Made by a program: the position numbers and the translations under genes. The notes under the pieces were generated by a model. That model was not told where the DNA came from and did no database searches. It saw only the letters and a program-made list of their open reading frames with translations. Below are positions 39,440-49,325 of a stretch of DNA of 64,000 bases, piece after piece; position 1 is the stretch's first letter, and every line of letters starts with the position of its first letter. Where the stretch lies: assembly GCA_963753685.1 (NCBI GenBank), contig CAVWDE010000002.1, positions 310,001-374,000 of the forward strand, written 5' to 3'. Origin of the DNA: DATAOG01 sp963753685. GTDB lineage: Bacteria; Pseudomonadota; Alphaproteobacteria; Geminicoccales; Geminicoccaceae.

Positions 39440-39543
39440 TGAGCGGCGCCTCCCAGGGCGCCCCCCGCGCGCTGAGCTGCCACGGCTGCGTGCCGCGCCT
39501 TGACGGCGGGCCGGCCGCCCGGTACCTAGCAGCCACCTCGCCG

Positions 39544-39619
39544 GCCGGAGTAGCTCAGGGGTAGAGCGGCTGATTCGTAATCAGTAGGTCGGAGGTTCGA
39601 ATCCTCTCTCCGGCACCAG
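39544..39619 (+). tRNA. tRNA-Thr (anticodon CGT)
   Basis: Cloverleaf: acceptor gccggag (39544-39550) pairs with ctccggc (39609-39615); D-arm with gctcaggggtagagc; anticodon arm ctgat-tcgtaat-cag with CGT in the loop; T-arm ggaggttcgaatcctc. Discriminator A and encoded CCA end at 39619. Confidence 0.95.
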
Positions 39620-39670
39620 CTATCGCAAGGGCCAGCGTACCGGCACCCGAGCCGGAGCCGCCCGTCTCTC

Positions 39671-39919
39671 TCAGAGCTGCTTCACGAGGGTCGCGACGAC
39701 CGCAATCCCGCCCGCCATCATAAGGCCGAGGCGGATGGTCAGCTGTTCCTTCAGCCGCTCGATGTCCGTCCGCAAGAGCGCGACGTCGTGCTTCGTGGCC
39801 AACTGCTCGCCGAGCAGCAGGGCGTTCTCCTCGGCCAGGATCTCGGCCTGGGCCTCGGGCATGCCGGCGGCGGTCAGGCGCTTGACGAAGGCGTGGGTGT
39901 CGAAGATCGCGCTGGCCAT
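39671..39919 (-). CDS. DUF1640/CCDC90-like small membrane protein
   Basis: 82 aa: FDTHAFVKRLTAAGMPEAQAEILAEE, a coiled coil (TKHDVALLRTDIERLKEQL) and a C-terminal transmembrane helix (GLMMAGGIAVVATLVKQL). This matches bacterial DUF1640 proteins related to the mitochondrial MCUR1/CCDC90 coiled-coil family. ATG 39919 is the family start; upstream residues belong to no domain. It lies 16 bases after hisS. Confidence 0.83.
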   Translation of the reverse strand: MASAIFDTHAFVKRLTAAGMPEAQAEILAEENALLLGEQLATKHDVALLRTDIERLKEQLTIRLGLMMAGGIAVVATLVKQL

Positions 39920-39935
39920 GCGGGCCAGTCTGATC

Positions 39936-41186
39936 TCAGCCGGCGGGTTCGGCAAGCAGGCGGGCGGCGAGCCCGGCGCGCGCGACCTCCGCCTGCTCGC
40001 CCCGGTCGAGATCGCGCAATACGATGCTGCCCCTGGCGATCTCGTCCTCGCCGAGCAGGAGCGCAAAGCGCGCCTGGCGCTGGGTGGCGCGCTTCAGGCG
40101 CTGGCCGACCTTGCCGCGAAAGTCGAGCTCGACGATCAGGCCGGCCGCGCGCAGCTCCTCGGCCAGGCGGAGCGCCTCGAGCTCGGCCGGCTCGCCGATC
40201 GGCACCACGGCGACCGGCCGCGGCACGGCCGGCGTCGCGTCGAGCAGCATGGCGAGGCGCTCGATCCCGGCCGCCCAGCCGATGCCGGGGGTGTCCGGCC
40301 CGCCCATGGTCGCGACCAGGCCATCGTAGCGGCCGCCGGCCAGCACCGCGCCCTGGGCGCCGAGCGCGGTGGTCGTGAACTCGAAGGCGGTGTGGGTATA
40401 GTAATCGAGGCCGCGCACCAGGCGCGGGTTGACCTGATAAGCGATGCCGAGCGCATCGAGGCCCGCGCGCACCTTCGCGAAGAAAGCCCGCGAGGCCTCG
40501 TTCAGGCAGTCGGTCAGGACTGGCGCGTCCTGCAGGATCTCGCGGTCGCCCGGGTCCTTGCTGTCGAGGATGCGCAAGGGGTTGCGCTCGAGGCGCGTGC
40601 GGCTGTCCTCGGACAGCTGCGCACGGAAGCCCGCAAGGTAGTCGACCAGGCGCTCGCGATAGGCGCGCCGGCTCTCCGGGTCGCCGAGCGTGTTCAGCTC
40701 GAGGGTCACCTTGGCGTCGAGACCGAGCGCCTCGAGGATGCGCCGGCCGACCGTGATCACCTCGACGTCGGCCTCGGGCTCGGGCGCGCCCAGCACCTCG
40801 ATGTCGATCTGATGGAACTGGCGCAACCGGCCCTTCTGCGGCCGCTCGTAGCGGAACACCGGGCCGGCCATGAACAGGCGGATCGGCAGGCTCTGGCCGA
40901 GCGCGCCGGAGATCAGCGCGCGCGCGACCCCGGCGGTGAATTCCGGCCGCAGCGTGATCCGCTCGCCGCCCCGATCCTCGAAGCTGTACATCTCCTTGGT
41001 CACGATGTCCGAGGTCTCGCCGAGGGTGCGCGCGAACACCTGGGTCAACTCGAACACCGGGGTGGCGATCTCGGCGTAGCCGTAGCGCGCCGCGACCGCG
41101 CGGCCGGTCTCGATCACGCGGCGATGCCGGCGCGCATCGTCGCCGACGATGTCATGGGTGCCGCGGACGGGGCGTAGCGCGCTCAT
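39936..41186 (-). CDS. hisS: Histidyl-tRNA synthetase
   Basis: 416-aa class II synthetase. Opening RPVRGTHDI, motif 2 (GPVFRYERPQKGRLRQFHQIDIE), the histidine motifs RLVRGLDYYTHTAFEF and AGGRYDGL, and motif 3 GIGWAAGIERLAM are present, with a C-terminal anticodon-binding domain. ATG 41186 overlaps the GNAT stop (ATGA). Confidence 0.95.
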   Translation of the reverse strand: MSALRPVRGTHDIVGDDARRHRRVIETGRAVAARYGYAEIATPVFELTQVFARTLGETSDIVTKEMYSFEDRGGERITLRPEFTAGVARALISGALGQSLPIRLFMAGPVFRYERPQKGRLRQFHQIDIEVLGAPEPEADVEVITVGRRILEALGLDAKVTLELNTLGDPESRRAYRERLVDYLAGFRAQLSEDSRTRLERNPLRILDSKDPGDREILQDAPVLTDCLNEASRAFFAKVRAGLDALGIAYQVNPRLVRGLDYYTHTAFEFTTTALGAQGAVLAGGRYDGLVATMGGPDTPGIGWAAGIERLAMLLDATPAVPRPVAVVPIGEPAELEALRLAEELRAAGLIVELDFRGKVGQRLKRATQRQARFALLLGEDEIARGSIVLRDLDRGEQAEVARAGLAARLLAEPAG

Positions 41187-41662
41187 CGCCCGCTCTCCGT
41201 GCGCTCGCGGGTGAGCGGCTTGATCAGGTCGAGCATGCCAAAACCCCAGCGCTCGTGCGGGTAGGCGGCGATCTCGGTCCAGCCGTGGGCGGCGTAGAAG
41301 CGTCGGGCGCGCTGGTTGTCCGCGACCACCCGCAGATGTGCGACCGCGTGGCCCTCGGCCGCGATCTGGCGCTCGCCCGCCGTCAGCAACCGGCTGCCCA
41401 GGCCGCGCCGACGATGATCCCTGGCGACCCAGAGGTCCTCGATCCAACCGTCGTCGGCAACCACCACGCCGACGATCCGTCCCCGCTCTTCGGCGATCAG
41501 GCTCTGCGCCCAATTGCCCTCCGGGCGGGGCACGTCGCCCTGGAACAGATGACCATAGACCTCGCGGCCGACCTCGAGGACCAGCCGCTCGATCGCCGCG
41601 AGGTCGGCGGCGACCGCTGGCCTGAGCGTCAGCTCGGAGAGCGCCTGCCTGGTCCGGGACAA
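41183..41662 (-). CDS. GNAT-family N-acetyltransferase
   Basis: 159 aa with LRPAVAADLAAIERLV, the acetyl-CoA motif VARDHRRRGLGSRLL and NQRARRFYAAHGWTE. The acceptor is unknown. Coupled to hisS by a four-base overlap and 15 bases downstream of ispG. Confidence 0.85.
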   Translation of the reverse strand: MSRTRQALSELTLRPAVAADLAAIERLVLEVGREVYGHLFQGDVPRPEGNWAQSLIAEERGRIVGVVVADDGWIEDLWVARDHRRRGLGSRLLTAGERQIAAEGHAVAHLRVVADNQRARRFYAAHGWTEIAAYPHERWGFGMLDLIKPLTRERTESGR

Positions 41663-41677
41663 GGCGCAATCGGCCGA

Positions 41678-42922
41678 TCAGGCGCTTTTGGCGGCGGCGC
41701 CGCCATAGCGGCGCTCGACGTAGCCGTCGACCAGGACCTGAAATTCCTCGGCGATCCGCTCGCCGCGCAGGGTACAGGCCTTGTGGCCGTCGATGAACAC
41801 CGGCGCCACCGGGCTCTCGCCGGTGCCGGGCAGGCTGATCCCGATGTCGGCGTGCTTGCTCTCGCCCGGGCCGTTGACGATGCAGCCCATGACCGCGACA
41901 TTCAGCGTCTCGACCCCCGGATAGCGCTGCTTCCAGACCGGCATCTGGGTGCGCAGATAGCCCTGGATGCGATCGGCGAGCTCCTGGAAATACGTGCTGG
42001 TGGTGCGCCCGCAGCCCGGGCAGGCGGCGACCTGTGGCGCAAAGGAGCGCAGGCCTAAGCTCTGCAGCAGCTCCTGGCAGACGATCACCTCCTGGGTGCG
42101 CGCCTCGCCCGGACGCGGCGTCAGCGAGGCCCGGATGGTATCGCCGATCCCCTCCTGCAGCAGGATCGCGAGCGCGGCACTGGTCGCGACGATGCCCTTG
42201 GCGCCGATCCCGGCCTCGGTCAGGCCGAGGTGCAGGGCGTAGCGGGAGCGTTGCGCGAGCGCGCGATAGACGGCGAGCAGGTCCGGGACCCGGCTGACCT
42301 TGGCCGAGATCACGATCCGGTCGGCCGGCAGCCCGATCGCCTCGGCCTGCCCGGCGCTCGCCAGCGCCGAGACGACCAGCGCCTCGCGCAGCACATCGTC
42401 AGCCGACTTCGGCTCGGACAGGCGCGCATTGTCGTCCATCATCCGGGTCGCCAGCGCCTGATCCAGGCTGCCCCAGTTGACCCCGATGCGGACCGGCCGG
42501 TCGTGCCGGAGGGCGACCTCGATCATCATCTCGAACTGGCGGTCGCGCTTGGCGCCGAAACCGACGTTGCCGGGGTTGATGCGCAGCTTGGCGAGCGCCG
42601 TGGCGCACTCCGGATGCCGGGTCAGGAACAGGTGGCCGTGGTAGTGGAAGTCGCCGACCAGGGGCACGTCGTAGCCGCGCAGCCAGAGCCGGTCGCGGAT
42701 CTGCGGCACCGCGCGCGCCGCCTCGTCGGTGTTGACCGTGACGCGCACGATCTCGGAGCCGGCCTCGGCAAGCTCGATCACCTGCTGGGTGGTGGCCGCG
42801 ACGTCGGCGGTGTCGGTGTTGGTCATCGACTGGACGACGACCGGCGCCCCGCCGCCGATCACGACCTTGCCGACCCGCACGGCATGCGTGCCGTGACGCT
42901 CGATTCCGCTCAACGCGACCAT
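41678..42922 (-). CDS. ispG: 4-hydroxy-3-methylbut-2-enyl diphosphate synthase (flavodoxin type)
   Basis: 414-aa [4Fe-4S] enzyme of the MEP isoprenoid pathway. VVVQSMTNTDTADVAATTQQ, RVTVNTDEAA, RIGVNWGSLDQ and the cluster ligands in CPGCGRT and GCIVNGPGE are visible. It lies between rodZ and hisS, the usual alphaproteobacterial order. Confidence 0.94.
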   Translation of the reverse strand: MVALSGIERHGTHAVRVGKVVIGGGAPVVVQSMTNTDTADVAATTQQVIELAEAGSEIVRVTVNTDEAARAVPQIRDRLWLRGYDVPLVGDFHYHGHLFLTRHPECATALAKLRINPGNVGFGAKRDRQFEMMIEVALRHDRPVRIGVNWGSLDQALATRMMDDNARLSEPKSADDVLREALVVSALASAGQAEAIGLPADRIVISAKVSRVPDLLAVYRALAQRSRYALHLGLTEAGIGAKGIVATSAALAILLQEGIGDTIRASLTPRPGEARTQEVIVCQELLQSLGLRSFAPQVAACPGCGRTTSTYFQELADRIQGYLRTQMPVWKQRYPGVETLNVAVMGCIVNGPGESKHADIGISLPGTGESPVAPVFIDGHKACTLRGERIAEEFQVLVDGYVERRYGGAAAKSA

Positions 42923-43004
42923 GTCCGCTCCATCCTGGCGACCGCCGGCCCTGGTGGCGCGCGCATCATACGGAGTTTCGTGGCCGATGCCAGATCACGG
43001 CCGA

Positions 43005-44447
43005 CTAACGCCCGCGCGCCTGCCCCAGGCGCCCGCGCAGGCTCGCCGGATCGAGGGAGACATCACGGACCACGGCGCCGCTGTCGCCGAGCGGTGCCAG
43101 GACGGTGCCGTCGACGATCACCTCCAGGCCGCCGGCATTGCCGGTCCAGAGCTCGAGGTCGGGCCGGTTCGGAACCAGGAAAACATCGGTCGGCTCGAGG
43201 GTGCGATCGCGCAGATAGTCGCCGCTCGGGCTCGAGATCTGGATCCAGCTGCTCTCCAGCGCCCGGATCACCACCCGGGCATCGGAGTTCTCCTGCTCGT
43301 GGATCCGGCCGATCGGGCCGATGGCGGCCGGATCGAGCGACAAGGCGGCGAGCTGCTCCTGGCGCGCGCCCGCCTCGGCGTCGGTCGTGAGCGGGGCGGT
43401 GCCTGCGGCCGGGGCCGGATCGGTGACGGGGCTCGCGTTCTGGCCCGCAGATGCGGTCGCGGCCGGCGCCGCCGCGACCACCGCCGGCGGCGGCTGGCTC
43501 GCTATCCCCCCGGCCGGCGCGACCAGGCGATCGGGCGCCGACGTCGGCGGCTCCGGTGCCGTCCCGGCCGGCGCCACGTCCGGCGCGGCGGACGCGGCAG
43601 GAGCCCGCGCTGTCGGTCCGGTCGCGGGCGATGCAGCGCCCGGCGTAGCGTCGGCCTGAACCGCGCCGGTCGGCGGTCTGACCTCCGGCTGGACCGTCGG
43701 GACCGGCGGAGCGCCAGGCTCGATCACGGCGGTGGGCGCGCGCGTGCCCGGCGGATCGGAGGCCGCCGCGCGCGCTGCCTGAGGATGGCTCTCGGGCGCC
43801 GGGGCCGCAGCGCCCCGCTCCGGCATCGGCGCCGCCCGCGCCACCGTGGGCCTCGGCTCGTGCGCCATCGGCTCGGTCAAGGCCGCAGCCTGCCGCGGCC
43901 TCGCCCCGCCGGCGTCCGCGCCGGGCGCCGGCGCAACGCCGCCGTCGCCGCGGTCCCGAAAGGCGCCCAACGCCAGATTGCGCAGATTGCCGGGCACCTC
44001 GGCGACCGTCTCGATCACGATCTGGCTGCCGTGGTTGACATAGGACCAGCCGCCATAGATGCCGGCGACGACGGCCAGCGAGAGCACCAGAAGCGGCGTC
44101 TTGGGCAGCCGGGTCTCGGCCAGCGGCGTGCGGATCCGCAGCCGGGTCTTGTCGGTCAGATTGGCGACCGTCGACTTGATCTGGCTGATCAGGTCGTCGC
44201 CGTCGAAGCCCAGGTAGTCGGCATAGCTGCGCAGGAAGCCCAGCGCGTAGGTGCGGCCGGGGATCGTCGACAGGTCGCCCTGCTCGATGCCGAACAGATA
44301 GGTGGCCTTGATGCGCAGCTGCTGCGCGACCTCGTCCAGCTCCTCGCCGCGCTCCAGCCGGACCTGACGCAGCTGGGCGCCGACCTCGCGCATCAAGGCT
44401 TCGGCGGGGTCGAGCTGGTCGTGGTCGTCACTCTTCGAGTTGAGCAT
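43005..44447 (-). CDS. rodZ: RodZ-like cell-shape protein (HTH, transmembrane, DUF4115)
   Basis: 480 aa: an N-terminal HTH_25 domain (GAQLRQVRLERGEELDEVAQ and YALGFLRSYADYLG), one transmembrane helix near residues 120-138 (LLVLSLAVVAGIYGGWSYV), a long Pro/Ala-rich periplasmic linker, and a C-terminal DUF4115 domain (RALESSWIQISSPSGDYL ... AGGLEVIVDG). RodZ links MreB filaments to wall synthesis. Confidence 0.88.
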   Translation of the reverse strand: MLNSKSDDHDQLDPAEALMREVGAQLRQVRLERGEELDEVAQQLRIKATYLFGIEQGDLSTIPGRTYALGFLRSYADYLGFDGDDLISQIKSTVANLTDKTRLRIRTPLAETRLPKTPLLVLSLAVVAGIYGGWSYVNHGSQIVIETVAEVPGNLRNLALGAFRDRGDGGVAPAPGADAGGARPRQAAALTEPMAHEPRPTVARAAPMPERGAAAPAPESHPQAARAAASDPPGTRAPTAVIEPGAPPVPTVQPEVRPPTGAVQADATPGAASPATGPTARAPAASAAPDVAPAGTAPEPPTSAPDRLVAPAGGIASQPPPAVVAAAPAATASAGQNASPVTDPAPAAGTAPLTTDAEAGARQEQLAALSLDPAAIGPIGRIHEQENSDARVVIRALESSWIQISSPSGDYLRDRTLEPTDVFLVPNRPDLELWTGNAGGLEVIVDGTVLAPLGDSGAVVRDVSLDPASLRGRLGQARGR

Positions 44448-44563
44448 GGGGTCCGCAGCCGCGGCCGGGGTCGGTGCTCCGCTTGGTCGGACACTCAGAC
44501 GCGCACGCCATCGGCGAGCCCTGATGAGCGCTCACGACGGCATCGACCCGACGCGGCCACCTG

Positions 44564-46882
44564 TCAGATATGCAATTGCACGCCGTGATCAAGCGCGTAG
44601 CTGCGCAGCCTAACACGCAGGCTGTGGTCGGGCAAATCATAGAGCTGGGCCAGATAGCTCGCGAGCCGGCCGCAGCGCAGGGACCGGAGCATGGCCTTGA
44701 CCGGGCCGACGTCGGCGGGCGTCAGCGACAGCGTGCGTACCCCGAGACCCAAAAGGACCATCGCCTCGAGCGGGCGCGAGGCCATCTCGCCGCAGATCGA
44801 GAGCGCCACGCCCGCCGCCCGGCAGCGCTCGACCAGCTCGCGCAGGAACGAGAGCACCGGCGGCGACAGCACGTCGTAGCGGCCGATCAGCTCGGGATTG
44901 CCGCGATCGCAGGCAAACAGGAACTGGAACAGATCGTTGCTGCCGATCGACAAAAAGTCGATCCGCGGCAACAGCGCGGTCAGCTGCCAGAACAAGGACG
45001 GCACCTCGAGCATGGCGCCGACCCGGAGCTGGCTCGGCAGGACTTCGCCCCTGGCCCCGGCGCGCTCGAGCTCCATCGCGAGCAGCTGCCTGGCGGCGGT
45101 CACCTCGGCGACTTCGGCGATCATCGGGAACATGACGTCGAGCGGCCGGCCGGCAGCGCTCCGGATCAATGCCCTGAGCTGGGTGCGCAGGATCGCCGGC
45201 CGGTCCAGGACCATGCGCATGGCGCGCCAGCCCATGGCCGGGTTCTCCTCGTCGGGGAAGTTCCAGTACGGCAGATGCTTGTCGCTGCCGACATCGAGGG
45301 TGCGGAAGACCACCGGCTTGTCGCCGGCCGCCTGGCGCACTTTGGCATACAGCTCGCACTGGGCGTCGACGTCCGGCAGCCGGCTGCCGACCATGAAGGC
45401 GAGCTCGGTGCGGTAGAGGCCGATGCCGTCGGCGCCGGTCGCATCGAGGGCCGCGAGATCGACCAGGAAAGCGGCGTTCAGATGCAGGCCTACGCGCATG
45501 CCGTCGAGGGTCACCGCGGGCTGGTCGCGGAGCGTCGCGTAGATCCTCTGGCGCTCGGCACGGGCGGCGAGCGAGCGGCCGAACGCCTGTTCGACGTCCT
45601 CGCCCGGGCGGATGATGACCTGGCCGTTGTCGCCATCGAGCGCGACCCGGTCGCCCGGCTCGATCCGGCTCATGGCACCCCGCACCCGGCCGACCATCGG
45701 GATGCCGAACGCCCGGGCGACGATCGTCACATGGGCGGTCGGCGAGCCCTCCTCCACGATCACGCCGCGCAGGCCCGCGCGGCCGTAGTCGATCAGCTCG
45801 GCTGGGCCGAGCTCGCGCGCGACCAGGACGAACTCGTCCGGCAAGGCTGCCGGGTCGTGCGGCTGGCTGCGCCCGGTCAGGTGGACCAGCAGGCGATCGG
45901 CGAGCGCGTCGAGGTCGTGCAGCCGCTCCTTGAGATAGGCGTCCGCGACATGCGCCATGCGCAGGCGGGTCTCCTCCTGGACCCGGCGCACCGCCGCCTC
46001 GGCGGACAGGCCGGTGCGGATCGCCTCGCGCATGCTGCGCCGCCAGCCGGCATCGTGGGCGAACATGCGATAGGCCTCGAGGACCTCGCGGTGCTCGCCG
46101 TTGGCGATCTCGGGCAGCAACAGCAGCTCGTCGACCGAGGCGCGCAGGCTGGCGATCGCCGCCTCGAGGCGCACCAACTCGCTGTCCGGATCGTCGGCGA
46201 CCAGCCGGGTGACCTCGATCCGCAGCTGGTGCAGGACCGCGCTGCCGAGCGCCACGCCTTCGACCAGGCGCAGACCCTCCAGCCGCTCGGCGCCGGGCGC
46301 CCGGCCGGCCCCGGCGGGGAAGTGGCTCGGATCCAGCAGGCCGCCCGAGGCGAACATCTCGGCGAACACGGTCGCGATGATCTGCAGCGCCTCGACCTCT
46401 TCGTCGGAATAGTGCCGGCGGGTGCGGTTCTGGACCACGAGCACCCCGGTCACCCGCCCGCCGTGCACCACCGGCACGCCGAGGAAGGAGTGATAGATCT
46501 CCTCGCCGGTCTCCGGCCGATAGGCGAACTCGGGATGGCTCTGCGCGTCCGGGAGATTGACCACCGAGCCCTGGGCCGCGATCAGGCCGACCAGGCCCTC
46601 GCCGACCCGCAGCCGGGTCTGGTGCACCGCGGTTCGTCTGAGGCCCTCGGTCGCGAACAGCTCGAGGTATTCGCCGGCGCGCATGACGTAGGCGGAGCAG
46701 ACCTCGGCGACGATGTCGGCGGCGATCATGCGGACCATGCGGTCGAGCCGCTCCTGGGGGCTGACCGGGGCCGCCATCACCTGGACCAGGCGCCGGAGCA
46801 GGCGGCGCGCGGCGCTCAGCTCGTCGCCGCGGCGTTCGACCGTGGGCCCGGGCGGGCCAGCGCGACCCGCGGCCATGGTCAT
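44564..46882 (-). CDS. ptsP: PEP-protein phosphotransferase with GAF domain (EI-Ntr)
   Basis: 772 aa. GAF domain about residues 45-180 (binds glutamine or related nitrogen signals), then enzyme I: phosphorylated His384 in GSPTAHVTIVARA, the PEP-binding barrel with FRTLDVGSDKH, ENPAMGWRAMR and FLSIGSNDLFQF, and catalytic Cys in LSICGEMASRP. It passes phosphate to NPr and EIIA-Ntr for nitrogen and potassium control. Its ATG overlaps the upstream stop by four bases. Confidence 0.95.
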   Translation of the reverse strand: MTMAAGRAGPPGPTVERRGDELSAARRLLRRLVQVMAAPVSPQERLDRMVRMIAADIVAEVCSAYVMRAGEYLELFATEGLRRTAVHQTRLRVGEGLVGLIAAQGSVVNLPDAQSHPEFAYRPETGEEIYHSFLGVPVVHGGRVTGVLVVQNRTRRHYSDEEVEALQIIATVFAEMFASGGLLDPSHFPAGAGRAPGAERLEGLRLVEGVALGSAVLHQLRIEVTRLVADDPDSELVRLEAAIASLRASVDELLLLPEIANGEHREVLEAYRMFAHDAGWRRSMREAIRTGLSAEAAVRRVQEETRLRMAHVADAYLKERLHDLDALADRLLVHLTGRSQPHDPAALPDEFVLVARELGPAELIDYGRAGLRGVIVEEGSPTAHVTIVARAFGIPMVGRVRGAMSRIEPGDRVALDGDNGQVIIRPGEDVEQAFGRSLAARAERQRIYATLRDQPAVTLDGMRVGLHLNAAFLVDLAALDATGADGIGLYRTELAFMVGSRLPDVDAQCELYAKVRQAAGDKPVVFRTLDVGSDKHLPYWNFPDEENPAMGWRAMRMVLDRPAILRTQLRALIRSAAGRPLDVMFPMIAEVAEVTAARQLLAMELERAGARGEVLPSQLRVGAMLEVPSLFWQLTALLPRIDFLSIGSNDLFQFLFACDRGNPELIGRYDVLSPPVLSFLRELVERCRAAGVALSICGEMASRPLEAMVLLGLGVRTLSLTPADVGPVKAMLRSLRCGRLASYLAQLYDLPDHSLRVRLRSYALDHGVQLHI

Positions 46883-47964
46883 TCGGCGGCCGCCGGCAAG
46901 GGGCAGAGGGTCGCCGTGTCGCGCTCGAGAGCCGCCACCGTCTGGCCCACCAGCTCGGCCAGGATCGCGGCCACGGGCTGCTCGCGCTCGATCAGCCCGA
47001 CGCTCTGGCCGGCCATCAGCGAGCCGCTCTCGACATCGCCGTCGATCACCGCCCGGCGCAATGCCCCGGCCCAGAAATGCTCGATCTCGAGCGCCGCCTG
47101 CTCGTAGCTCAGCTCACCGGCGCGGTGGCGACCGATCACCTCGAGCTGGGTCTCGGCGAAGCGGCGGGTCGCCTGATTGGCGAGCGCGCGCACCGGGATC
47201 ACCTTGAACTCCGGATCGATCTGGACCGAGGCCACGGCATCGCGGGCGCTCGCCCGGATGAACGCCCGCTTGAACGCCGGATGCGCGATCAACTCCTCGG
47301 CGCACACGAAGCGGGTGCCCATCTGGCAGCCGGCCGCGCCCATGCGCAGATAGGCGCAGATCGCCTCGCCGTGGCCGATGCCGCCGGCGACGAACACCGG
47401 CACCGCGCGCAGCTGCGGCAGGATCTCCTGGGCGAGCACGCTGGTCGCGACCGGGCCGATGTGGCCGCCCGCCTCCATGCCCTCGATGATCAGCGCATCG
47501 GCGCCCTGGCGCACCAGCCGCCGGGCGACCGCCAGGCTGGGCGCGAAGCAAAGCAGCCTGGCGCCGCCGGCCTTGGCCTGGGCCATGGTTGCGCGCGCCG
47601 GCAGGCCGCCCGCGAGCACGATGTGGCTGACCCGCTGCTCGAGGCAGACGGCCACCAGCTCAGGCAGCTTGGGGTGCATGATGATCAGGTTGACCCCGAA
47701 CGGCCGCTTGGTCAGCGCCTGGGTGGCGGTGATCTCGGCGCGGAGCTGAGCGGGCGTCATGGCACCGCAGGCGAGCACGCCGAAGCCGCCGGCGTTGGAG
47801 ATCGCGGCGACCAGTTGGCGCTCCGAGACCCAGGTCATGGCGCCACCCATGAGCGCTAGCGGGCAGCCCAGGAACTCTGTGCCCGCGCGCCACAGCTGGT
47901 CGAGCCGGTGCCGTCCCGGGGACCCTTCGGGGGGCGCGGCGGGCTCACGCGGCATCGAGGCCAT
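46879..47964 (-). CDS. Nitronate monooxygenase family protein (FMN)
   Basis: 361-aa TIM-barrel flavoprotein: GCPLALMGGAMTWVSERQLV, FGVNLIIMHP, and IIEGMEAGGHIGPV with the family His, then FVAGGIGHGEAICAYLRMGA for FMN phosphate. It may oxidise alkyl nitronates; many relatives are named by similarity only. It overlaps lysC at its start (ATG 47964; ATG 47955 is an alternative) and ptsP at its end, so it sits within the lysC-ptsP transcript. Confidence 0.84.
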   Translation of the reverse strand: MASMPREPAAPPEGSPGRHRLDQLWRAGTEFLGCPLALMGGAMTWVSERQLVAAISNAGGFGVLACGAMTPAQLRAEITATQALTKRPFGVNLIIMHPKLPELVAVCLEQRVSHIVLAGGLPARATMAQAKAGGARLLCFAPSLAVARRLVRQGADALIIEGMEAGGHIGPVATSVLAQEILPQLRAVPVFVAGGIGHGEAICAYLRMGAAGCQMGTRFVCAEELIAHPAFKRAFIRASARDAVASVQIDPEFKVIPVRALANQATRRFAETQLEVIGRHRAGELSYEQAALEIEHFWAGALRRAVIDGDVESGSLMAGQSVGLIEREQPVAAILAELVGQTVAALERDTATLCPLPAAAE

Positions 47965-49168
47965 ACGCCGTGTGCAGCGCGCGCAACGCCAGTTCGGTGT
48001 AGGTCTCGTCGATCAGGATGCTGATCTTGATCTCCGAGGTCGAGATCGCCTGAATGTTGATGCCGCGCTCGGCGAGCGTCCGGAACATGACGTGCGCGAT
48101 GCCGGCGTGCGAGCGCATGCCGACCCCGATCACCGAGATCTTGACCACCTCGCCGTCGGCATCGATTCGCCGGCAGCCGAGCTGGGCGCTCATGGTCTCG
48201 AGGGTGGCGAGCGTGCGCTCGAGATCGGCGCGCCCGACCGTGAAGGTCAGATCGGTGGTCTCGCGGTCGGCCGAGACGTTCTGCACGATCATGTCGACGT
48301 TGATGCCGGCCTCGGCCAGCGGGCCGAAGATGGTCGCGGCGACGCCCGGCCGGTCGGCCACCCCGACCAGGGTGATCTTGGCCTCGTCGCGGCTGTAGGC
48401 GATGCCGCTCACGACTTGCTGTTCCACGATCTCGCTCTCGTCCACCACCAGGGTCCCTGGGCGCTCCTCGAAGCTGGAGAGCACCTGCACGCGCACGCCA
48501 TACTGCATCGCCAGCGCGACCGAGCGGGTCTGCAGGACCTTGGCGCCCTGCGAGGCCATCTCGAGCATCTCCTCGTAGGTCACGAGGTCGAGCTTGCGCG
48601 CCTTGCTGACGATCCGGGGGTCGGTGGTGTAGACCCCGTCGACGTCGGTGAAGATATCGCAGCGCTCGGCGCCCAGCGCGGCCGCCAGCGCCACGGCGGA
48701 GGTGTCGGAGCCGCCGCGCCCGAGGGTGCTGATCCGCTGGCCCGGTGCTACGCCCTGGAAGCCCGCGGCGATCGCGACCTGGCCCTGATCCAGGCAGGCG
48801 CGCACGGCGCCGGCATCGAGGTTCCGGATCCGCGCCCGGCCGTGGCCGGCATCGGTTTCGAGCGGCATCTGCCAGCCCATGAACGAGCGCGCCGGCACGC
48901 CGATTGCCTGCAGGGCGAGCGCCAGGAGCCCGCTGGTGATCTGTTCGCCGGAGGCGACCACGACATCGTGCTCGGCGCCGTCATGCCGGGGACCGCCGAT
49001 CTCGGTCACCCACCGGATCAGTTGATCGGTGGTGCCGGCCATGGCGGAGACCACCACGGCGACCCGCTCGCCCGCCTCGCGAGCCGCCTTGACCCGGCCG
49101 GCGACGGCGCGAATCCGGTCGAGATCGGCCACCGAAGTGCCGCCGAATTTCTGCACCACCAGGGCCAA
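47945..49168 (-). CDS. lysC: Aspartate kinase
   Basis: 407 aa; first step to lysine, threonine and methionine. VVQKFGGTSVADLDRI at residues 4-19, SAMAGTTD, STLGRGGSDTSAVALA and FTDVDGVYTTDPRIV form the kinase domain; two ACT domains follow, with VADRPGVAATIF and VGMRSHAGIAHVMF, giving feedback control. Start is taken as TTG 49168, eight bases after GGAGG; ATG codons further upstream would add unrelated sequence. Confidence 0.93.
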   Translation of the reverse strand: MALVVQKFGGTSVADLDRIRAVAGRVKAAREAGERVAVVVSAMAGTTDQLIRWVTEIGGPRHDGAEHDVVVASGEQITSGLLALALQAIGVPARSFMGWQMPLETDAGHGRARIRNLDAGAVRACLDQGQVAIAAGFQGVAPGQRISTLGRGGSDTSAVALAAALGAERCDIFTDVDGVYTTDPRIVSKARKLDLVTYEEMLEMASQGAKVLQTRSVALAMQYGVRVQVLSSFEERPGTLVVDESEIVEQQVVSGIAYSRDEAKITLVGVADRPGVAATIFGPLAEAGINVDMIVQNVSADRETTDLTFTVGRADLERTLATLETMSAQLGCRRIDADGEVVKISVIGVGMRSHAGIAHVMFRTLAERGINIQAISTSEIKISILIDETYTELALRALHTAYGLDAA

Positions 49169-49325
49169 GGCGCCGACCTCCGAGTCGAGCGAAGCCCGCG
49201 ATCCCGTCACAATCGGGCCACACGGCGGCGCCGCCGGACGGCGCAACCTCTGGCCAATCACAGGCTGGCGTGTACATAGTCGGCCCGGATCACCGAAGCA
49301 ACCCTGGGCAGCGTCGACCGCCGCC

